Translations under genes and position numbers: made by a program
In this document: in pieces, positions 42,092 through 50,572 of the stretch
Position numbering within the stretch: position 1 is the first letter of the stretch
How the letters are laid out: each line of letters starts with the position of its first letter
Assembly (NCBI RefSeq): GCF_006715055.1
Contig: NZ_VFMN01000001.1
Coordinates: 1,426,001 to 1,490,000 of the forward strand
Length of the DNA: 64,000 nt
Source of the DNA: Lapillicoccus jejuensis
GTDB lineage: Bacteria; Actinomycetota; Actinomycetes; Actinomycetales; Dermatophilaceae
Direction: 5' to 3'
Notes under the pieces: generated by a model
The model's database searches: none
The model's input: the letters and a program-made list of their open reading frames with translations, nothing else
What the model was told of the DNA's origin: nothing

Positions 42092-42160
42092 GCGCTCGGC
42101 TCGGCCTTCGGGTCGGGTTCGCGTCGCTCGGTCACCTGCTCCAACGAGCGGCGACGACGG

Positions 42161-42200
42161 CGGGTGCCGCAGGACGCCGTACGACGTCCCGCGGCACCCG
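42161..42200 (-). terminator. Hairpin terminator downstream of ppiA
   Basis: CGGGTGCCGC and GCGGCACCCG face each other with a further partly paired inner stem, in the 147-bp gap after the ppiA stop. Confidence 0.7.
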
Positions 42201-42238
42201 ACGTGGTCGTGCGAGCGGTGGTGCTGGGGGGGTGCGGC

Positions 42239-42757
42239 TCAGTCCTCGACGGTGACGCGCTCGATGACGACGTCCTCGCGGGGGCGGTCGTCGCGGTCGG
42301 TGTCGACCTTGGCGATCTTGTCGACGACGTCGCGGCTGGCCTGGTCGGAGACCTCGCCGAAGATCGTGTGCTTGCCGTTGAGGTAGCCCGGGGTCGAGAC
42401 GGTGATGAAGAACTGCGACCCGTTGGTGCCCTTGCCGCCGCGCTTGCCGGCGTTGGCCATGGCCAGCAGGTAGGGGCGGTCGAACTGCTTGTCGGGGTGC
42501 GGCTCGTCGTCGAACGTGTAGCCGGGGCCACCGAAGCCCTTCCCGAGCGGGTCGCCGCCCTGGATCATGAAGCCGTCGATGATCCGGTGGAAGATCAGGC
42601 CGTCGAAGAACGGGGTCGGGTTGGTCCGGCCGGCGTCGTCCTTGTACTCCCTGGTGCCGGTGGCGAGGCCGACGAAGCTCTCGACCGTCTTCGGCGCCTC
42701 GTTCGGGAACAGCTCGACGTGGATGTCACCGTGGTTGGTGTGCAGCGTTGCCTTCAT
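42239..42757 (-). CDS. ppiA: Cyclophilin-type peptidyl-prolyl isomerase PpiA
   Basis: A 172-residue cytoplasmic cyclophilin that speeds cis-trans proline isomerisation. Active-site residues are in FHRIIDGFMIQGGD (Arg, Phe, Gln), the NGSQFFITV strand and the HTIFGEV stretch (His). ATG 42757 is preferred to the start 9 bp upstream, as family members begin MKATLHTNHGDI. No signal peptide is present. Its place between gyrase and crgA is conserved. Confidence 0.95.
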   Translation of the reverse strand: MKATLHTNHGDIHVELFPNEAPKTVESFVGLATGTREYKDDAGRTNPTPFFDGLIFHRIIDGFMIQGGDPLGKGFGGPGYTFDDEPHPDKQFDRPYLLAMANAGKRGGKGTNGSQFFITVSTPGYLNGKHTIFGEVSDQASRDVVDKIAKVDTDRDDRPREDVVIERVTVED

Positions 42758-42789
42758 ACGGACCATCCTGTCACGGGCGGGTGACACCG

Positions 42790-42830
42790 TCGGGGGCGTC
42801 CTCGGGGGCGTCCTCGGGGGCGTCGTGGGG
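42790..42830. repeat. 12-bp tandem repeat upstream of ppiA
   Basis: Three copies of CGGGGGCGTCCT-like units lie between the ppiA start and the end of the kinase gene. They may influence the ppiA promoter by copy number. Confidence 0.6.
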
Positions 42831-42832
42831 GA

Positions 42833-44164
42833 TCAGCCCTTCCCCTTGCCGCCGTGCCTGCCGCCCTTCCCGCCGCCGTTGTTCCCTCCACCGTTGTCGT
42901 TCCCGGGGCCCCCGTTCCCGGGGCCGCCGTTCCCGGGGCCGCTGCCCTGACCCGTGCCGGTTCCCCCACCGACCGTCGTCGTGGCCGCGGGAGCAGCCGT
43001 CGTCGAGGGGGCGGACGTGGTCGCCGTGGTCGCCGGGGTCGCCGGCGTGGTCCGTGTCGTCGTCGGCGGGACGCTCGCCGGGGCCGTCGGCCCCGGTCGG
43101 GTGAGCAGCGTGGCGCCGAGCACGACGGCGAGCACGAGTCCGACCAGGGCGAGCAGGAGACCCGCACGGCGCCGCGGTCGCACCGGCCGGCCCGCCGGGG
43201 CCGGACGAGCGGCCGGGGTGGTCGCGTCGAGGGTCCGGGTCTGCGGGTCGAGCGTCCGCGTCACGGGCACGCCCGGCTCGTTCAGGTCCACCGGCTTGCC
43301 CGGGTCGATCAGGGCGGGGAGGGGCGCCGTACGGGCTCCGGGGTCGAGGCGCGCGACCTGCTGCGACGTCGGGCGCCGGACCGGGTCGCTGGAGGTCATC
43401 GCCGTGAGCAGCGCCCGCAGCGGCTGCGGCAGCCCCGCCGGGACGGCCGGCGGCCGGGCGAGGCGGGCCGCGGCCGACTCGAGCGCGGGTCCGGGGTAGG
43501 CGACCTCGCCGCTCGCCGCCTCGAGCAGGACCAGCCCGAGCGAGTACACGTCGGACGGCGGACCGACCGCGCCGCCGCGGGCCTGCTCCGGGGAGAGGTA
43601 GGCCGCGGTGCCGAGGACCGTCCCGGTCGCGGTGAGCCGGGCGGCGTCGACGATCCGGGCGATGCCGAAGTCGGTGAGGCGGGCGTCGGGCGCCGTACCG
43701 GGCTCGAGCGGGGCCGCGAGCAGGACGTTGGCGGGCTTGAGGTCGCGGTGCACCATCCCGCGGTCGTGGATGTGCGAGAGCGCCGACCCCAGCTGGGTGG
43801 CGAGGCCCCGGACCTGGTCCGGGGTGAGCGGCCCGCCGTCGCGCAGCTGCGCGGCGAGGCTGGGGCCGGGGACGAGCTCCATGACGAGGTACGACGGCTC
43901 GCCCGTCAGGTCGGCGTCGTGCAGGGTCACCAGGTGCGGGTGCGAGACGCTGGCGAGCAGCAGGGCCTCGTCCTCTCGGGCCGCACCGGTGCCGAGGCCG
44001 GCGGCGAGCACCTTGACGGCGACCTCGCGGCGCAGCACCTCGTCCGTGGCGGCGTGGACGGTGGCCGTGCCCCCGCGCCCCAGGAGGCGGCCCACCCGGT
44101 AGCGACCGCCGAGCACGTCGCCCTCGCCGACGTCGCGGCGAGGACGGGGGGTCGTGGGGTCCAT
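42833..44164 (-). CDS. Transmembrane Ser/Thr protein kinase (third kinase of the window)
   Basis: A 443-residue Hanks-type kinase. The kinase domain (about 15-275) has GRGGTATVHAATDE, VAVKVLAAG, HRDLKPANVLL, DFGIARIV and SPEQARGG. One helix (LLLALVGLVLAVVLGATLL) lies near 335-355. The outside part is a Thr/Pro stretch followed by an extreme Gly/Asn tail ending in Lys, with no PASTA domain. ATG 44164 is chosen because the conserved part follows directly. It is divergent from the LEA-like gene at 44293. The substrate is unknown. Confidence 0.9.
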   Translation of the reverse strand: MDPTTPRPRRDVGEGDVLGGRYRVGRLLGRGGTATVHAATDEVLRREVAVKVLAAGLGTGAAREDEALLLASVSHPHLVTLHDADLTGEPSYLVMELVPGPSLAAQLRDGGPLTPDQVRGLATQLGSALSHIHDRGMVHRDLKPANVLLAAPLEPGTAPDARLTDFGIARIVDAARLTATGTVLGTAAYLSPEQARGGAVGPPSDVYSLGLVLLEAASGEVAYPGPALESAAARLARPPAVPAGLPQPLRALLTAMTSSDPVRRPTSQQVARLDPGARTAPLPALIDPGKPVDLNEPGVPVTRTLDPQTRTLDATTPAARPAPAGRPVRPRRRAGLLLALVGLVLAVVLGATLLTRPGPTAPASVPPTTTRTTPATPATTATTSAPSTTAAPAATTTVGGGTGTGQGSGPGNGGPGNGGPGNDNGGGNNGGGKGGRHGGKGKG

Positions 44165-44292
44165 CGCGCCAGTCTGCCGGGACGCCGGGGCCGCGTCCGG
44201 TCGGGCCGGGTGACGGGTCGTGGGGAAACAGGGCAGGATGGGTAGGGACGATCCAGGCCGTCCCGTCCCGGGTGGCATGCCAAGGAGGACAC

Positions 44293-45222
44293 GTGTTCCG
44301 CATGAAGAAGGAGCCCACCGCCACGGAGCGGTTGGCCGAGCTGCGCGACAAGGCCGCCCCGCTGGCCGAGACGGCCGTCGACGCCGCGCGCACCTACGCG
44401 CCGATCGCCAAGGAGCGGGCCACCGCCGCCGCCGAGTGGGCCCAGCCTCGGCTCGGGCACGCGATCGAGGTGGCCGAGCCCTACGCCAAGAAGGCCCGGC
44501 AGAAGGCGCAGCCGCTCGTCGACTCCGCGGTCGACTCCGTCGCCCCCAAGGTGCAGGGCGCGGTGGACAACCTCGCGCCGCGGGTCGACTCGACGCGCGA
44601 CCACATCGTCGACGACTGGCTGCCGAAGCTGTCGGCCGCCGTCAGCGCGGTCGTCGCGGCGTCGGAGGCGGCCCGTGACAAGGCCGAGGACGTCTACGAG
44701 GGCGTCGCCGACAAGGCGACCGACGCGTACGGCACGGCCAGCGAGGTCGGCGGCCGTGCCCCGGGCGCGCTGTCGGTGCTCAAGGGCGACGCGGTCGCCA
44801 AGCCGCGCGGCCGCAAGCGCAAGGTCGCCCTCGTGCTCGCCGTCCTGGCGGCGGCCGGAGCCGGCATCTCGTACCTGCTCAACCGCAAGCCCAAGGACGA
44901 CCCGTGGGCGACGCCGGTGTCCGACTCGTCCTGGAGCTCGTCGAGCTCCAACGGCTCGGTGTCCGACCTGCGCTCCAAGGCCGCCGACGCCGCCGGTGCG
45001 GCCAAGGACAAGGCCTCCGACGTCGCGGACAAGGCCAAGGACGCGGTGTCCGACGCCACCGACGCGGTGAAGGACAAGGCCTCCGACGCTGCGGACAAGG
45101 CCAAGGACGCGGCGTCGGACGCCAAGGACGGAGCCAAGGACGCCACGTCGGACGCCCAGCACAAGGCCTCCGACGCGGCCGACCACGCCAAGGACGCGGC
45201 CGAGGACGCCACCAAGCGCTGA
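44293..45222 (+). CDS. LEA-like 11-residue-repeat protein with one transmembrane helix
   Basis: A 309-residue Ala/Lys/Asp-rich protein. Residues 1-175 are amphipathic helix rich in AxxKA patterns. A helix (VALVLAVLAAAGAGISYLL, about 178-196) is flanked by a basic PRGRKRK. The C-terminal 80 residues are 11-residue repeats such as KDKASDVADKAKDA and SDAADKAKDAASDAK, as in group 3 LEA desiccation proteins and apolipoprotein-like helices. GTG 44293 follows AAGGAGG by 4 bp; ATG 44302 is the alternative. It probably binds membranes or protects them in stress; this is inferred from the repeat type. Confidence 0.75.
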   Translation: MFRMKKEPTATERLAELRDKAAPLAETAVDAARTYAPIAKERATAAAEWAQPRLGHAIEVAEPYAKKARQKAQPLVDSAVDSVAPKVQGAVDNLAPRVDSTRDHIVDDWLPKLSAAVSAVVAASEAARDKAEDVYEGVADKATDAYGTASEVGGRAPGALSVLKGDAVAKPRGRKRKVALVLAVLAAAGAGISYLLNRKPKDDPWATPVSDSSWSSSSSNGSVSDLRSKAADAAGAAKDKASDVADKAKDAVSDATDAVKDKASDAADKAKDAASDAKDGAKDATSDAQHKASDAADHAKDAAEDATKR

Positions 45223-45236
45223 CCCCCCCTCCCGCT

Positions 45237-45273
45237 CACGACGCCCCGGTGCCCTCGGCACCGGGGCGTCGTG
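45237..45273. terminator. Perfect 17-bp hairpin between convergent genes
   Basis: CACGACGCCCCGGTGCC is followed by a CTC loop and its exact complement, filling the gap between stops at 45222 and 45277. It should work in both directions. Confidence 0.85.
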
Positions 45274-45276
45274 CGG

Positions 45277-45762
45277 TCACCGCCACCCACCCCCATGACG
45301 CCGTACGGCGTCGACGAGGGCCAGCTCGTCCGGTGAGGGCGGCTGGAACAGGTCCCAGGCCCGGGCCAGCCCGTCCTCCGTCACGGGGTGGTCGCCGGGG
45401 CGGGACGCCGCCAGACGATCGGCGAGCCGGCGTCGCAGGACGTCGTACGGCATGTCGAACACGTGCAGCTCCACGCGGGCACCGCACGCCCGCGCGTCCT
45501 CGAGCTTCTCGGCGCGCTCGGGCGCGGTCCACAGCCCGTCCTCGAGGATGACGTCGACCCCGTGGCGCAGCAGGGTGAGCGCGTGCTCGTAGAGCCGCCG
45601 TTGCAGCCGCTCGTGCAGCTCGGTGTCGTCGTGGCCGCGACCCAGCGCCCCCTGCCACTCGTCGGTGCACAGCCGCACGCCCAGGCCCTGCGCCTCGAGG
45701 CGGGTGGCCAGGGTCGTCTTGCCGGCGCCCGGCAGGCCGCAGAAGAGCGTCAGCGTCGTCAC
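45277..45762 (-). CDS. P-loop kinase-like ATPase (AAA_33/zeta-toxin-like fold)
   Basis: A 161-residue cytoplasmic protein with Walker A FCGLPGAGKTTLATRLE near residues 7-23. An acidic TDEWQGAL follows, then VILEDGLWTAPERAEKL, and a lid-like basic RRRLADRLAASRPGD. This layout is that of small nucleotide, sugar or RNA kinases related to the kinase domain of Pnkp. GTG 45762 is the start. No antitoxin partner is adjacent, so a toxin role is unlikely. The substrate is unknown. Confidence 0.75.
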   Translation of the reverse strand: MTTLTLFCGLPGAGKTTLATRLEAQGLGVRLCTDEWQGALGRGHDDTELHERLQRRLYEHALTLLRHGVDVILEDGLWTAPERAEKLEDARACGARVELHVFDMPYDVLRRRLADRLAASRPGDHPVTEDGLARAWDLFQPPSPDELALVDAVRRHGGGWR

Positions 45763-45911
45763 CCCCACACTCTGGTCCCGCTGCGGCCCACGCGCCCGGC
45801 ACCCACGCGGGACCAACCGCTGTCGGTGGTCGCTGGCAGGGTCCTGCTCACGACCCGTGGAGCCGGCTCCGGTGTCATCGAGCGATCGACGCGACGACGA
45901 AGGAGTGCGGG

Positions 45912-46475
45912 ATGGACACGAGTGAGGCGATGCGGTTGGCCGACGGGCTGGTGGCGCGGCACGGCCTGGCCGGGTGGTCGGTGGAGTTCGACACCGCCGT
46001 GACGAGGGCGGGGGCGTGCCACTTCGCGCTGCGCCGCATCACCCTCAGCGCCCCCCTGGTGCGGCTCTACAGCCGCGACCAGGTGCAGGAGGTGGTGCTG
46101 CACGAGATCGCGCACGCGCTGGCCGGCGCCGACGCGGGTCACGGTCCGCGGTGGCGCCGGCTGGCGCGGGAGCTGGGGGCCACCGGTCGGCGGTGCGTCG
46201 ACCCGTCGGCCCCCCAGGTGGAGGGGGCCTGGGTCGGCACGTGCCCGGCGGGTCACCGCAGCACCCGGCACCGGCGCCCCGTCCGCGTCGTCAGCTGCGC
46301 CGTCTGCTCACCGCGGTTCGACCTGGCGCACCTCGTGGAGTGGACGCACCACGGGGCTCCGGCGTCGGCCCACCCGCGGTACGCCGCCGAGCTGCTGGCG
46401 CTGGGGGTGCTGGCCGCCGACCGGCTCCCGGTCGACGTGCGCACCGTACGACGTCCTCGCGCGGGCGCCCGGTGA
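45912..46475 (+). CDS. SprT-like zinc metalloprotein
   Basis: A 187-residue protein with the gluzincin motif HEIAHALAGADAGHGPRW (HExxH plus a third His) and a C-terminal Cys/His set (TCPAGH ... SCAVC) resembling the zinc ribbon of SprT/Spartan-like proteins. Eukaryotic relatives cut DNA-protein crosslinks; bacterial ones are uncharacterised. ATG 45912 has AGGAGTG upstream. It is convergent with the aquaporin gene across a hairpin terminator. Confidence 0.85.
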   Translation: MDTSEAMRLADGLVARHGLAGWSVEFDTAVTRAGACHFALRRITLSAPLVRLYSRDQVQEVVLHEIAHALAGADAGHGPRWRRLARELGATGRRCVDPSAPQVEGAWVGTCPAGHRSTRHRRPVRVVSCAVCSPRFDLAHLVEWTHHGAPASAHPRYAAELLALGVLAADRLPVDVRTVRRPRAGAR

Positions 46476-46513
46476 CCTGCTCCCCAGGGTCCCGCTGCTC
46501 GGCGCGGACGGCG

Positions 46514-46548
46514 ACGGCCGGGCGGGGGCACGCACCCCGCCCGGCCGT
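46514..46548. terminator. Hairpin between SprT-like and aquaporin genes
   Basis: ACGGCCGGGCGGGG and CCCCGCCCGGCCGT pair perfectly around a 7-nt loop in the gap between convergent stops. Confidence 0.8.
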
Positions 46549-46564
46549 GGGCCGTTCACCTCGG

Positions 46565-47335
46565 TCAGGCGGCGGCGACCCGCTCCTGCCGGCCCGCGAC
46601 GACCGGGTGGAGCAGGCCCGCGACGACGGCGCCGACGACCGGGGCCACGATGAAGACCCACAGCTGGCTGAGCGCGGCACCGCCGGCGAAGAGCGCGGGG
46701 GCGATGGAGCGGGCCGGGTTCACCGAGGTGTTGCTCACCGGGATCGACACCAGGTGGATGACGGTCAGGGTCAGGCCGATGGCGAGCGGGGCGAAGCCCT
46801 GCGGCGCCCGCAGGTCCGTGGTGCCGAGGATGACGAGCACGAAGACGGCAGTGAGGACGGCCTCCGTGACGAGGACGGCGGTCAGGCCGTAGCCCTGGGG
46901 CGAGTGGTCGCCGTAGCCGTTGGTGGCGAACCCGGTCGAGGCGTCGAAGCCGGGACGGCCCGAGGCGACGGCGTAGAGCACGCCGGCGCCCGCGACGGCC
47001 CCCACCAGCTGGGCGACGACGTAGGCGGGGACGTCCTTCCAGGGCAGCCGCCCGGCGGTGGCGAGGCCGATGCTCACGGCGGGGTTGAAGTGGCCGCCGG
47101 AGACGTGGCCGACGCCGTAGGCCATCGTCGTCACGGCGAGGCCGAAGGCGAGCGCGACGCCGACGTAGCCGACGCCGACGAAGAGCGGGCTGCCGCCGGC
47201 GTCCTTGGCCGTGGCGGTCGCGGCGAGGACGGCGGTGCCGCAGCCGGCCAGCACGAGCCAGAAGGTGCCGAGGACCTCGGCGGCGATGCGGCGACCGAGG
47301 GTCGGCACCGCTGGGGTGGGGGTGGTGTCGGACAC
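46565..47335 (-). CDS. aqpZ: Aquaporin Z-type water channel
   Basis: A 256-residue MIP-family channel with six transmembrane helices and both NPA half-helices: [12 protein letters not shown] and [12 protein letters not shown], the second with the Arg of the selectivity filter. The loop and filter residues (small size, no Asp after NPA) suit a water-specific channel rather than a glycerol facilitator. It lies downstream of the Asp23/CsbD cluster on the same strand but behind a terminator, so it is likely a separate unit of the same stress region. Confidence 0.93.
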   Translation of the reverse strand: MSDTTPTPAVPTLGRRIAAEVLGTFWLVLAGCGTAVLAATATAKDAGGSPLFVGVGYVGVALAFGLAVTTMAYGVGHVSGGHFNPAVSIGLATAGRLPWKDVPAYVVAQLVGAVAGAGVLYAVASGRPGFDASTGFATNGYGDHSPQGYGLTAVLVTEAVLTAVFVLVILGTTDLRAPQGFAPLAIGLTLTVIHLVSIPVSNTSVNPARSIAPALFAGGAALSQLWVFIVAPVVGAVVAGLLHPVVAGRQERVAAA

Positions 47336-47453
47336 GGGGGATCACAACCTTTCGTGTCGCCGGTCGGGTCGGGGGTGACGGTGGGCGACGGGGGACGAGG
47401 ACGGGGGTCGGTGCTCTACGGGCTCCGCGGGTCGGGGGACGCGGGCCCGGGCG

Positions 47454-47489
47454 CACGACGGGCCGGGCCCGAAGGCCCAGCCCGTCGTG
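47454..47489 (-). terminator. Hairpin terminator after the CsbD-type gene
   Basis: CACGACGGGC and GCCCGTCGTG enclose an inner GGGCC/GGCCC stem. It lies 29 bp downstream of the csbD stop on the minus strand. Confidence 0.75.
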
Positions 47490-47517
47490 GGGTGCGGCGT
47501 GTCGCCGCAGGAGGTGG

Positions 47518-47691
47518 TCAGCCCTTGAAGACGTCCTTGACGTCCTCGCCGGTCTGCTTGGCGTCGGCCCTGGTCTGCTCGGCCTTGCCCTCCGCCTCGA
47601 GGCGCTCGTTGTCGGTCAGCTTGCCGACCGTCTCCTTGGCCTTGCCGGCCGCCTCGTCGACGGCGTTCTTGGCCTTGTCCATGAGACCCAT
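47518..47691 (-). CDS. CsbD-family stress protein
   Basis: A 57-residue hydrophilic helical protein of the CsbD family, general-stress proteins controlled by alternative sigma factors in Bacillus. Seen is MDKAKNAVDEAAGKAKETVG followed by KLTDNERLEAEGKAEQ, the family core. AGAAGGAG precedes the ATG at 47691. It ends the minus-strand Asp23 cluster, suggesting stress induction with it. Confidence 0.9.
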   Translation of the reverse strand: MGLMDKAKNAVDEAAGKAKETVGKLTDNERLEAEGKAEQTRADAKQTGEDVKDVFKG

Positions 47692-47774
47692 GGTGGTGCT
47701 CCTTCTCTCGTGGTGTGGGGGGACGGGTGGTGCTGTGGAACGGGTGGTGCGCTGGTGCTGTGCGGGGTGGGGTG

Positions 47775-48377
47775 TCACTCCACCCGGTGGTGGGTGACCT
47801 GCTCCTCGCGGCGGGCGACCCGCAGCTGCACGCGGTAGGTCAGGTCCTGGCGGCCGACCATCCGCACGAGCTTCTCGGCGGACGCCCGGGCCACCGGGGT
47901 GACGGCGGCGAGGTCGGCGCCCTGCTCGAGGACGGGCTCGAGGACGGCCACCATCTGGCCGCGGTCGAGGACGACCTTGGAGCGGCAGGACCGCACGTCG
48001 TCGCGGGCCGCCGTGATCTCGTCGGCGGCGGCCGCGGCCGCGGCACCGGCGTCCACGCGCAGCGCGCCCTGGGCGCCGGACCCGGGGAGGGTCAGCGTGC
48101 CGACGCGGCCACCGGTGAGGTGGCGCACCAGCCAGATGAGGGCGACGAGGGCGAGGGCGACGCCGATGGCGCCGGCCGCCCACGGCCACCACGACGCCCC
48201 GACCGTGGAGGTCATCCACGGGAAGGAGACCTGCGTGGCCGTGAAGCGGAACGGGTCCTTGGCCAGGTAGCCCTGGTGCCAGGCGAAGACGAAGGCGCCT
48301 CCGGCGACGAGCGCGAGGCCGGCGAGCAGGGTGACGACGCGGTCGAGCGCGACGACCCCACGGGGGGTGCTGGCCAT
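47775..48377 (-). CDS. AmaP-like/DUF6286 membrane protein, copy 2
   Basis: A 200-residue protein with two N-terminal transmembrane helices (VVTLLAGLALVAGGAFVFAW and WWPWAAGAIGVALALVALIW) and a soluble alpha/beta domain. It has the layout of AmaP, the membrane anchor of Asp23 in Staphylococcus, and of actinobacterial DUF6286 proteins. It is similar in organisation to the gene just upstream (1 bp gap), suggesting a tandem duplication with strong divergence. Confidence 0.75.
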   Translation of the reverse strand: MASTPRGVVALDRVVTLLAGLALVAGGAFVFAWHQGYLAKDPFRFTATQVSFPWMTSTVGASWWPWAAGAIGVALALVALIWLVRHLTGGRVGTLTLPGSGAQGALRVDAGAAAAAAADEITAARDDVRSCRSKVVLDRGQMVAVLEPVLEQGADLAAVTPVARASAEKLVRMVGRQDLTYRVQLRVARREEQVTHHRVE

Positions 48378-48378
48378 C

Positions 48379-48951
48379 TCAGTCCTCCTTCGGTGACGAC
48401 GTGACGACGCGGGTGCGGATGCTGGGGGTCGGACGCAGTGCCGCGAGCCGGTGGGTGACGGCCCGGTCGACCTCGGCGGTGACGCCGTTGGTGTCGGTCG
48501 CGACCGTGCGGGCGGTGACCCGCAGGGCGCGCCGGCCCGAGACGTCCGCCCGGGCGGCGACGACGGAGGTCGACTCGTGCGCCGCGTTGGCGACGAGGCG
48601 GGCGGCGTCGCTCCGGCCGATGTGGACGCCGGGCTCCTCGGCGGCCCAGTGGGTCGCCTTGCGCGGCTTGAGGGCCGCGACGATCAGGACGAGCCCGATC
48701 ACGACGGCGACGGGGCCGGCCCAGAGCATCCACGGGCTGCTGGCGGAGATGAGCTCGGCCTTGTCGGCGAACCAGCGCAGCCACGGGGTGCCGGTGACGG
48801 CACCGGCGGCCAGCAGGGCGTCGCGCAGGAAGACGACGCCGACGCCGAGGAGCACGAGGGCCAGCAGGACACCGGTGACCACGGTGGCCGGCGCCGCGGC
48901 GGGGGCCTTGGCCGGCGCCGGGGTGACGTCGGAGGTGGGGATGGTGCTCAC
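48379..48951 (-). CDS. AmaP-like/DUF6286 membrane protein, copy 1
   Basis: A 190-residue protein with two helices (VVTGVLLALVLLGVGVVFL and WMLWAGPVAVVIGLVLIVAAL) followed by a domain with DAARLVANAAHESTSVVAAR and RALRVTARTVATDTNG. This is the expected anchor for the Asp23-type proteins encoded upstream. The ATG at 48951 overlaps the stop of the Asp23 gene (ATGA). Confidence 0.78.
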   Translation of the reverse strand: MSTIPTSDVTPAPAKAPAAAPATVVTGVLLALVLLGVGVVFLRDALLAAGAVTGTPWLRWFADKAELISASSPWMLWAGPVAVVIGLVLIVAALKPRKATHWAAEEPGVHIGRSDAARLVANAAHESTSVVAARADVSGRRALRVTARTVATDTNGVTAEVDRAVTHRLAALRPTPSIRTRVVTSSPKED

Positions 48952-49367
48952 AGGAGGTTCCTCCTCTCGGGCTGGTGGTGGCGGCCGAACAGTCCGCCGT
49001 CCTCGTCACCGGTCGGGTCCTGGACCACCGAGGTGACCTGGACGTCGACGGTGTCCACGTCGAGACCGGTGAGGCGGCGCACCGTCTCGGCGACGTGCTC
49101 GCGCACCTCGGCGGCGACGGCGTACAGCGGCCGGTCCCACGAGGTGGCCACGTGGAGGGTGAGTCGGGCGTGGGTGGAGGTGAGGGTCACCTCGACCCGC
49201 GGCAGGCTGCGGCTGAGCGGGTTCAGGGGTGAGGACGTCCGCAGGACCGACGCGACCTCGAGGGCCGCCTTGCGGGCGATCGTCTCGACGACCTGGTCCT
49301 TGATGACCAGGCGACCGCGCTGGGCCGGTTCCGGCAGAGTCGTCGTGCCCCGCTGGGCCTCAGACAT
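48948..49367 (-). CDS. Asp23/Gls24 family envelope stress protein, copy C
   Basis: A 139-residue cytoplasmic Asp23-type protein: GRLVIKDQVVETIARKAALEV, then VEVTLTSTHARLTLHVATSW and AAEVREHVAETVRRLTGLDV. Asp23 proteins polymerise below the membrane through AmaP and their loss induces cell-wall stress genes. It overlaps the DUF2273-like gene upstream by 8 bp and the AmaP-like gene downstream. Confidence 0.85.
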   Translation of the reverse strand: MSEAQRGTTTLPEPAQRGRLVIKDQVVETIARKAALEVASVLRTSSPLNPLSRSLPRVEVTLTSTHARLTLHVATSWDRPLYAVAAEVREHVAETVRRLTGLDVDTVDVQVTSVVQDPTGDEDGGLFGRHHQPERRNLL

Positions 49368-49563
49368 TGCCTCGGCTGCCGCGGCGCGGGAGCAGGTCCT
49401 CGACGCTCTCGGAGAGGCTGCCGTTGCCGCCGTCGAGGTAGTGACCGAGGACGAGGCCCACGGCGCCGAGGACGATGGCGATGAGGAAGCCGAGGAAGCC
49501 GCCGGCAGCAGCGGCCACGGCGAGCAGGAGGCCGACGAACAGGCCCTTGGTGCTGTTGCTCAT
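49360..49563 (-). CDS. Small DUF2273-like membrane protein
   Basis: A 67-residue protein with a hydrophobic hairpin (LFVGLLLAVAAAAGGFLGFL and IAIVLGAVGLVLGHYL) and a charged tail. DUF2273 proteins are regular members of asp23-amaP operons. It overlaps the next gene by 8 bp. Confidence 0.8.
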   Translation of the reverse strand: MSNSTKGLFVGLLLAVAAAAGGFLGFLIAIVLGAVGLVLGHYLDGGNGSLSESVEDLLPRRGSRGNV

Positions 49564-49589
49564 GACGAGATCTCCTTGTTCAGGGGGGT

Positions 49590-49979
49590 TCAGTGGGACG
49601 TGGGGGACGAGGAGGTGGTGTCCGACACCGTGTCGTGCGCGACGTCGCCCGGCAGGACGACGTCGTCGACCGTGACGTGGACCGGACGACCCGCGACCGG
49701 CTCGAGGCGGGCGGCGACGGCCTCCGCGGTGGCGCGGACGGGCTCGTCGTACAGGACGCTGACGTGGATCTCCACGTGGTCGTCCTCGACGCGCACCCCC
49801 GCGACCTTGCGGCCGGGCAGGTACGTCGCGACCTCCCCGAAGACGCCGCCGTGCAGGTCGGCGACACCGGGGACGGCGCGGGTCAGGTCGGCGAGGCGGT
49901 CGGCGAGCTCGGGCTCCCCGGCCGGCTCGGCGGACACGGCGTCCGTCGAACCGGCAGGACCCGGGAGTCCGCTGCTCAC
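49590..49979 (-). CDS. Asp23/Gls24-like protein, copy B
   Basis: A 129-residue protein with the Asp23-like fold: LTRAVPGVADLHGGVFGEVATYLPG, KVAGVRVEDDHVEIHVSVLYD, AEAVAARLEPVAGRPVHVTV. It has acidic ends and no membrane helix. Its start overlaps the upstream Asp23 stop (ATGA). It is probably one of three paralogues of one assembly. Confidence 0.75.
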   Translation of the reverse strand: MSSGLPGPAGSTDAVSAEPAGEPELADRLADLTRAVPGVADLHGGVFGEVATYLPGRKVAGVRVEDDHVEIHVSVLYDEPVRATAEAVAARLEPVAGRPVHVTVDDVVLPGDVAHDTVSDTTSSSPTSH

Positions 49980-50482
49980 TGGACGCGGCGCTCGGCCGGC
50001 TCGTCGTCCTTGCTCAGCTCGCGGGCGGCGGCGGTGGCCGGGGCGTCGTCGTCCTCGATGTGCACGTCGGACACGGCGATGTTGACCTCGGTGACCTGCA
50101 GGCCGGTCATCCGCTCGACGGAGGCGATGACGTTGCGGCGGATGCCGGAGGCCAGGTCGGCGATACCGACGCCGTACTCGGCGATGATCGTCAGGTCCAC
50201 CGCGGCCTGCTTCTCGCCCACCTCGACCGAGACACCCTGGGAGAGGTTGGTCGAGCCGACCGGGATGCGCTCGCGCAGCAGGCCCACGGCGCGCTGGACG
50301 TTGCCGCCCAGGTCGTAGACCCCGTCGACCTCGCGGGTGGCGATGCCGGCGATCTTCGACACGACGGTGTCGGCGATCGTGGTCTTGCCCTTCTCACCGG
50401 AGGTCTGGGCCACGGTGGTCGAGCCCGTGGTGTGGGTGGTCGCCGGGGTGGTCGGCGCGGTGGTCTTGGTGGTGTCGCTCAT
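49976..50482 (-). CDS. Asp23/Gls24 family envelope stress protein, copy A
   Basis: A 168-residue Asp23 protein, best match of the three: KTTIADTVVSKIAGIATREV, DLGG, VEVGEKQAAVDLTIIAEYGV, then IADLASGIRRNVIASVERMTG. The Thr-rich N-terminus is an extension. The ATG at 50482 starts the minus-strand cluster, which runs through two more Asp23 genes, DUF2273, two AmaP-like genes and CsbD. It is divergent from the sigma factor gene at 50573, a natural place for sigma control. Confidence 0.9.
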   Translation of the reverse strand: MSDTTKTTAPTTPATTHTTGSTTVAQTSGEKGKTTIADTVVSKIAGIATREVDGVYDLGGNVQRAVGLLRERIPVGSTNLSQGVSVEVGEKQAAVDLTIIAEYGVGIADLASGIRRNVIASVERMTGLQVTEVNIAVSDVHIEDDDAPATAAARELSKDDEPAERRVQ

Positions 50483-50572
50483 GGTGTCTTCTTTCCCTTC
50501 GGTCACTGACTTGTCACCTGGTTAGTCGCGACGACGGGGGCGGACCTCACGCCGATCTCCTAGTTTCGTGGT

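Noticed and set aside
45277-45762. Zeta-type toxin of a toxin-antitoxin pair
   Set aside because: The fold is similar, but no small partner gene is adjacent and the lid looks like that of metabolic or RNA kinases.
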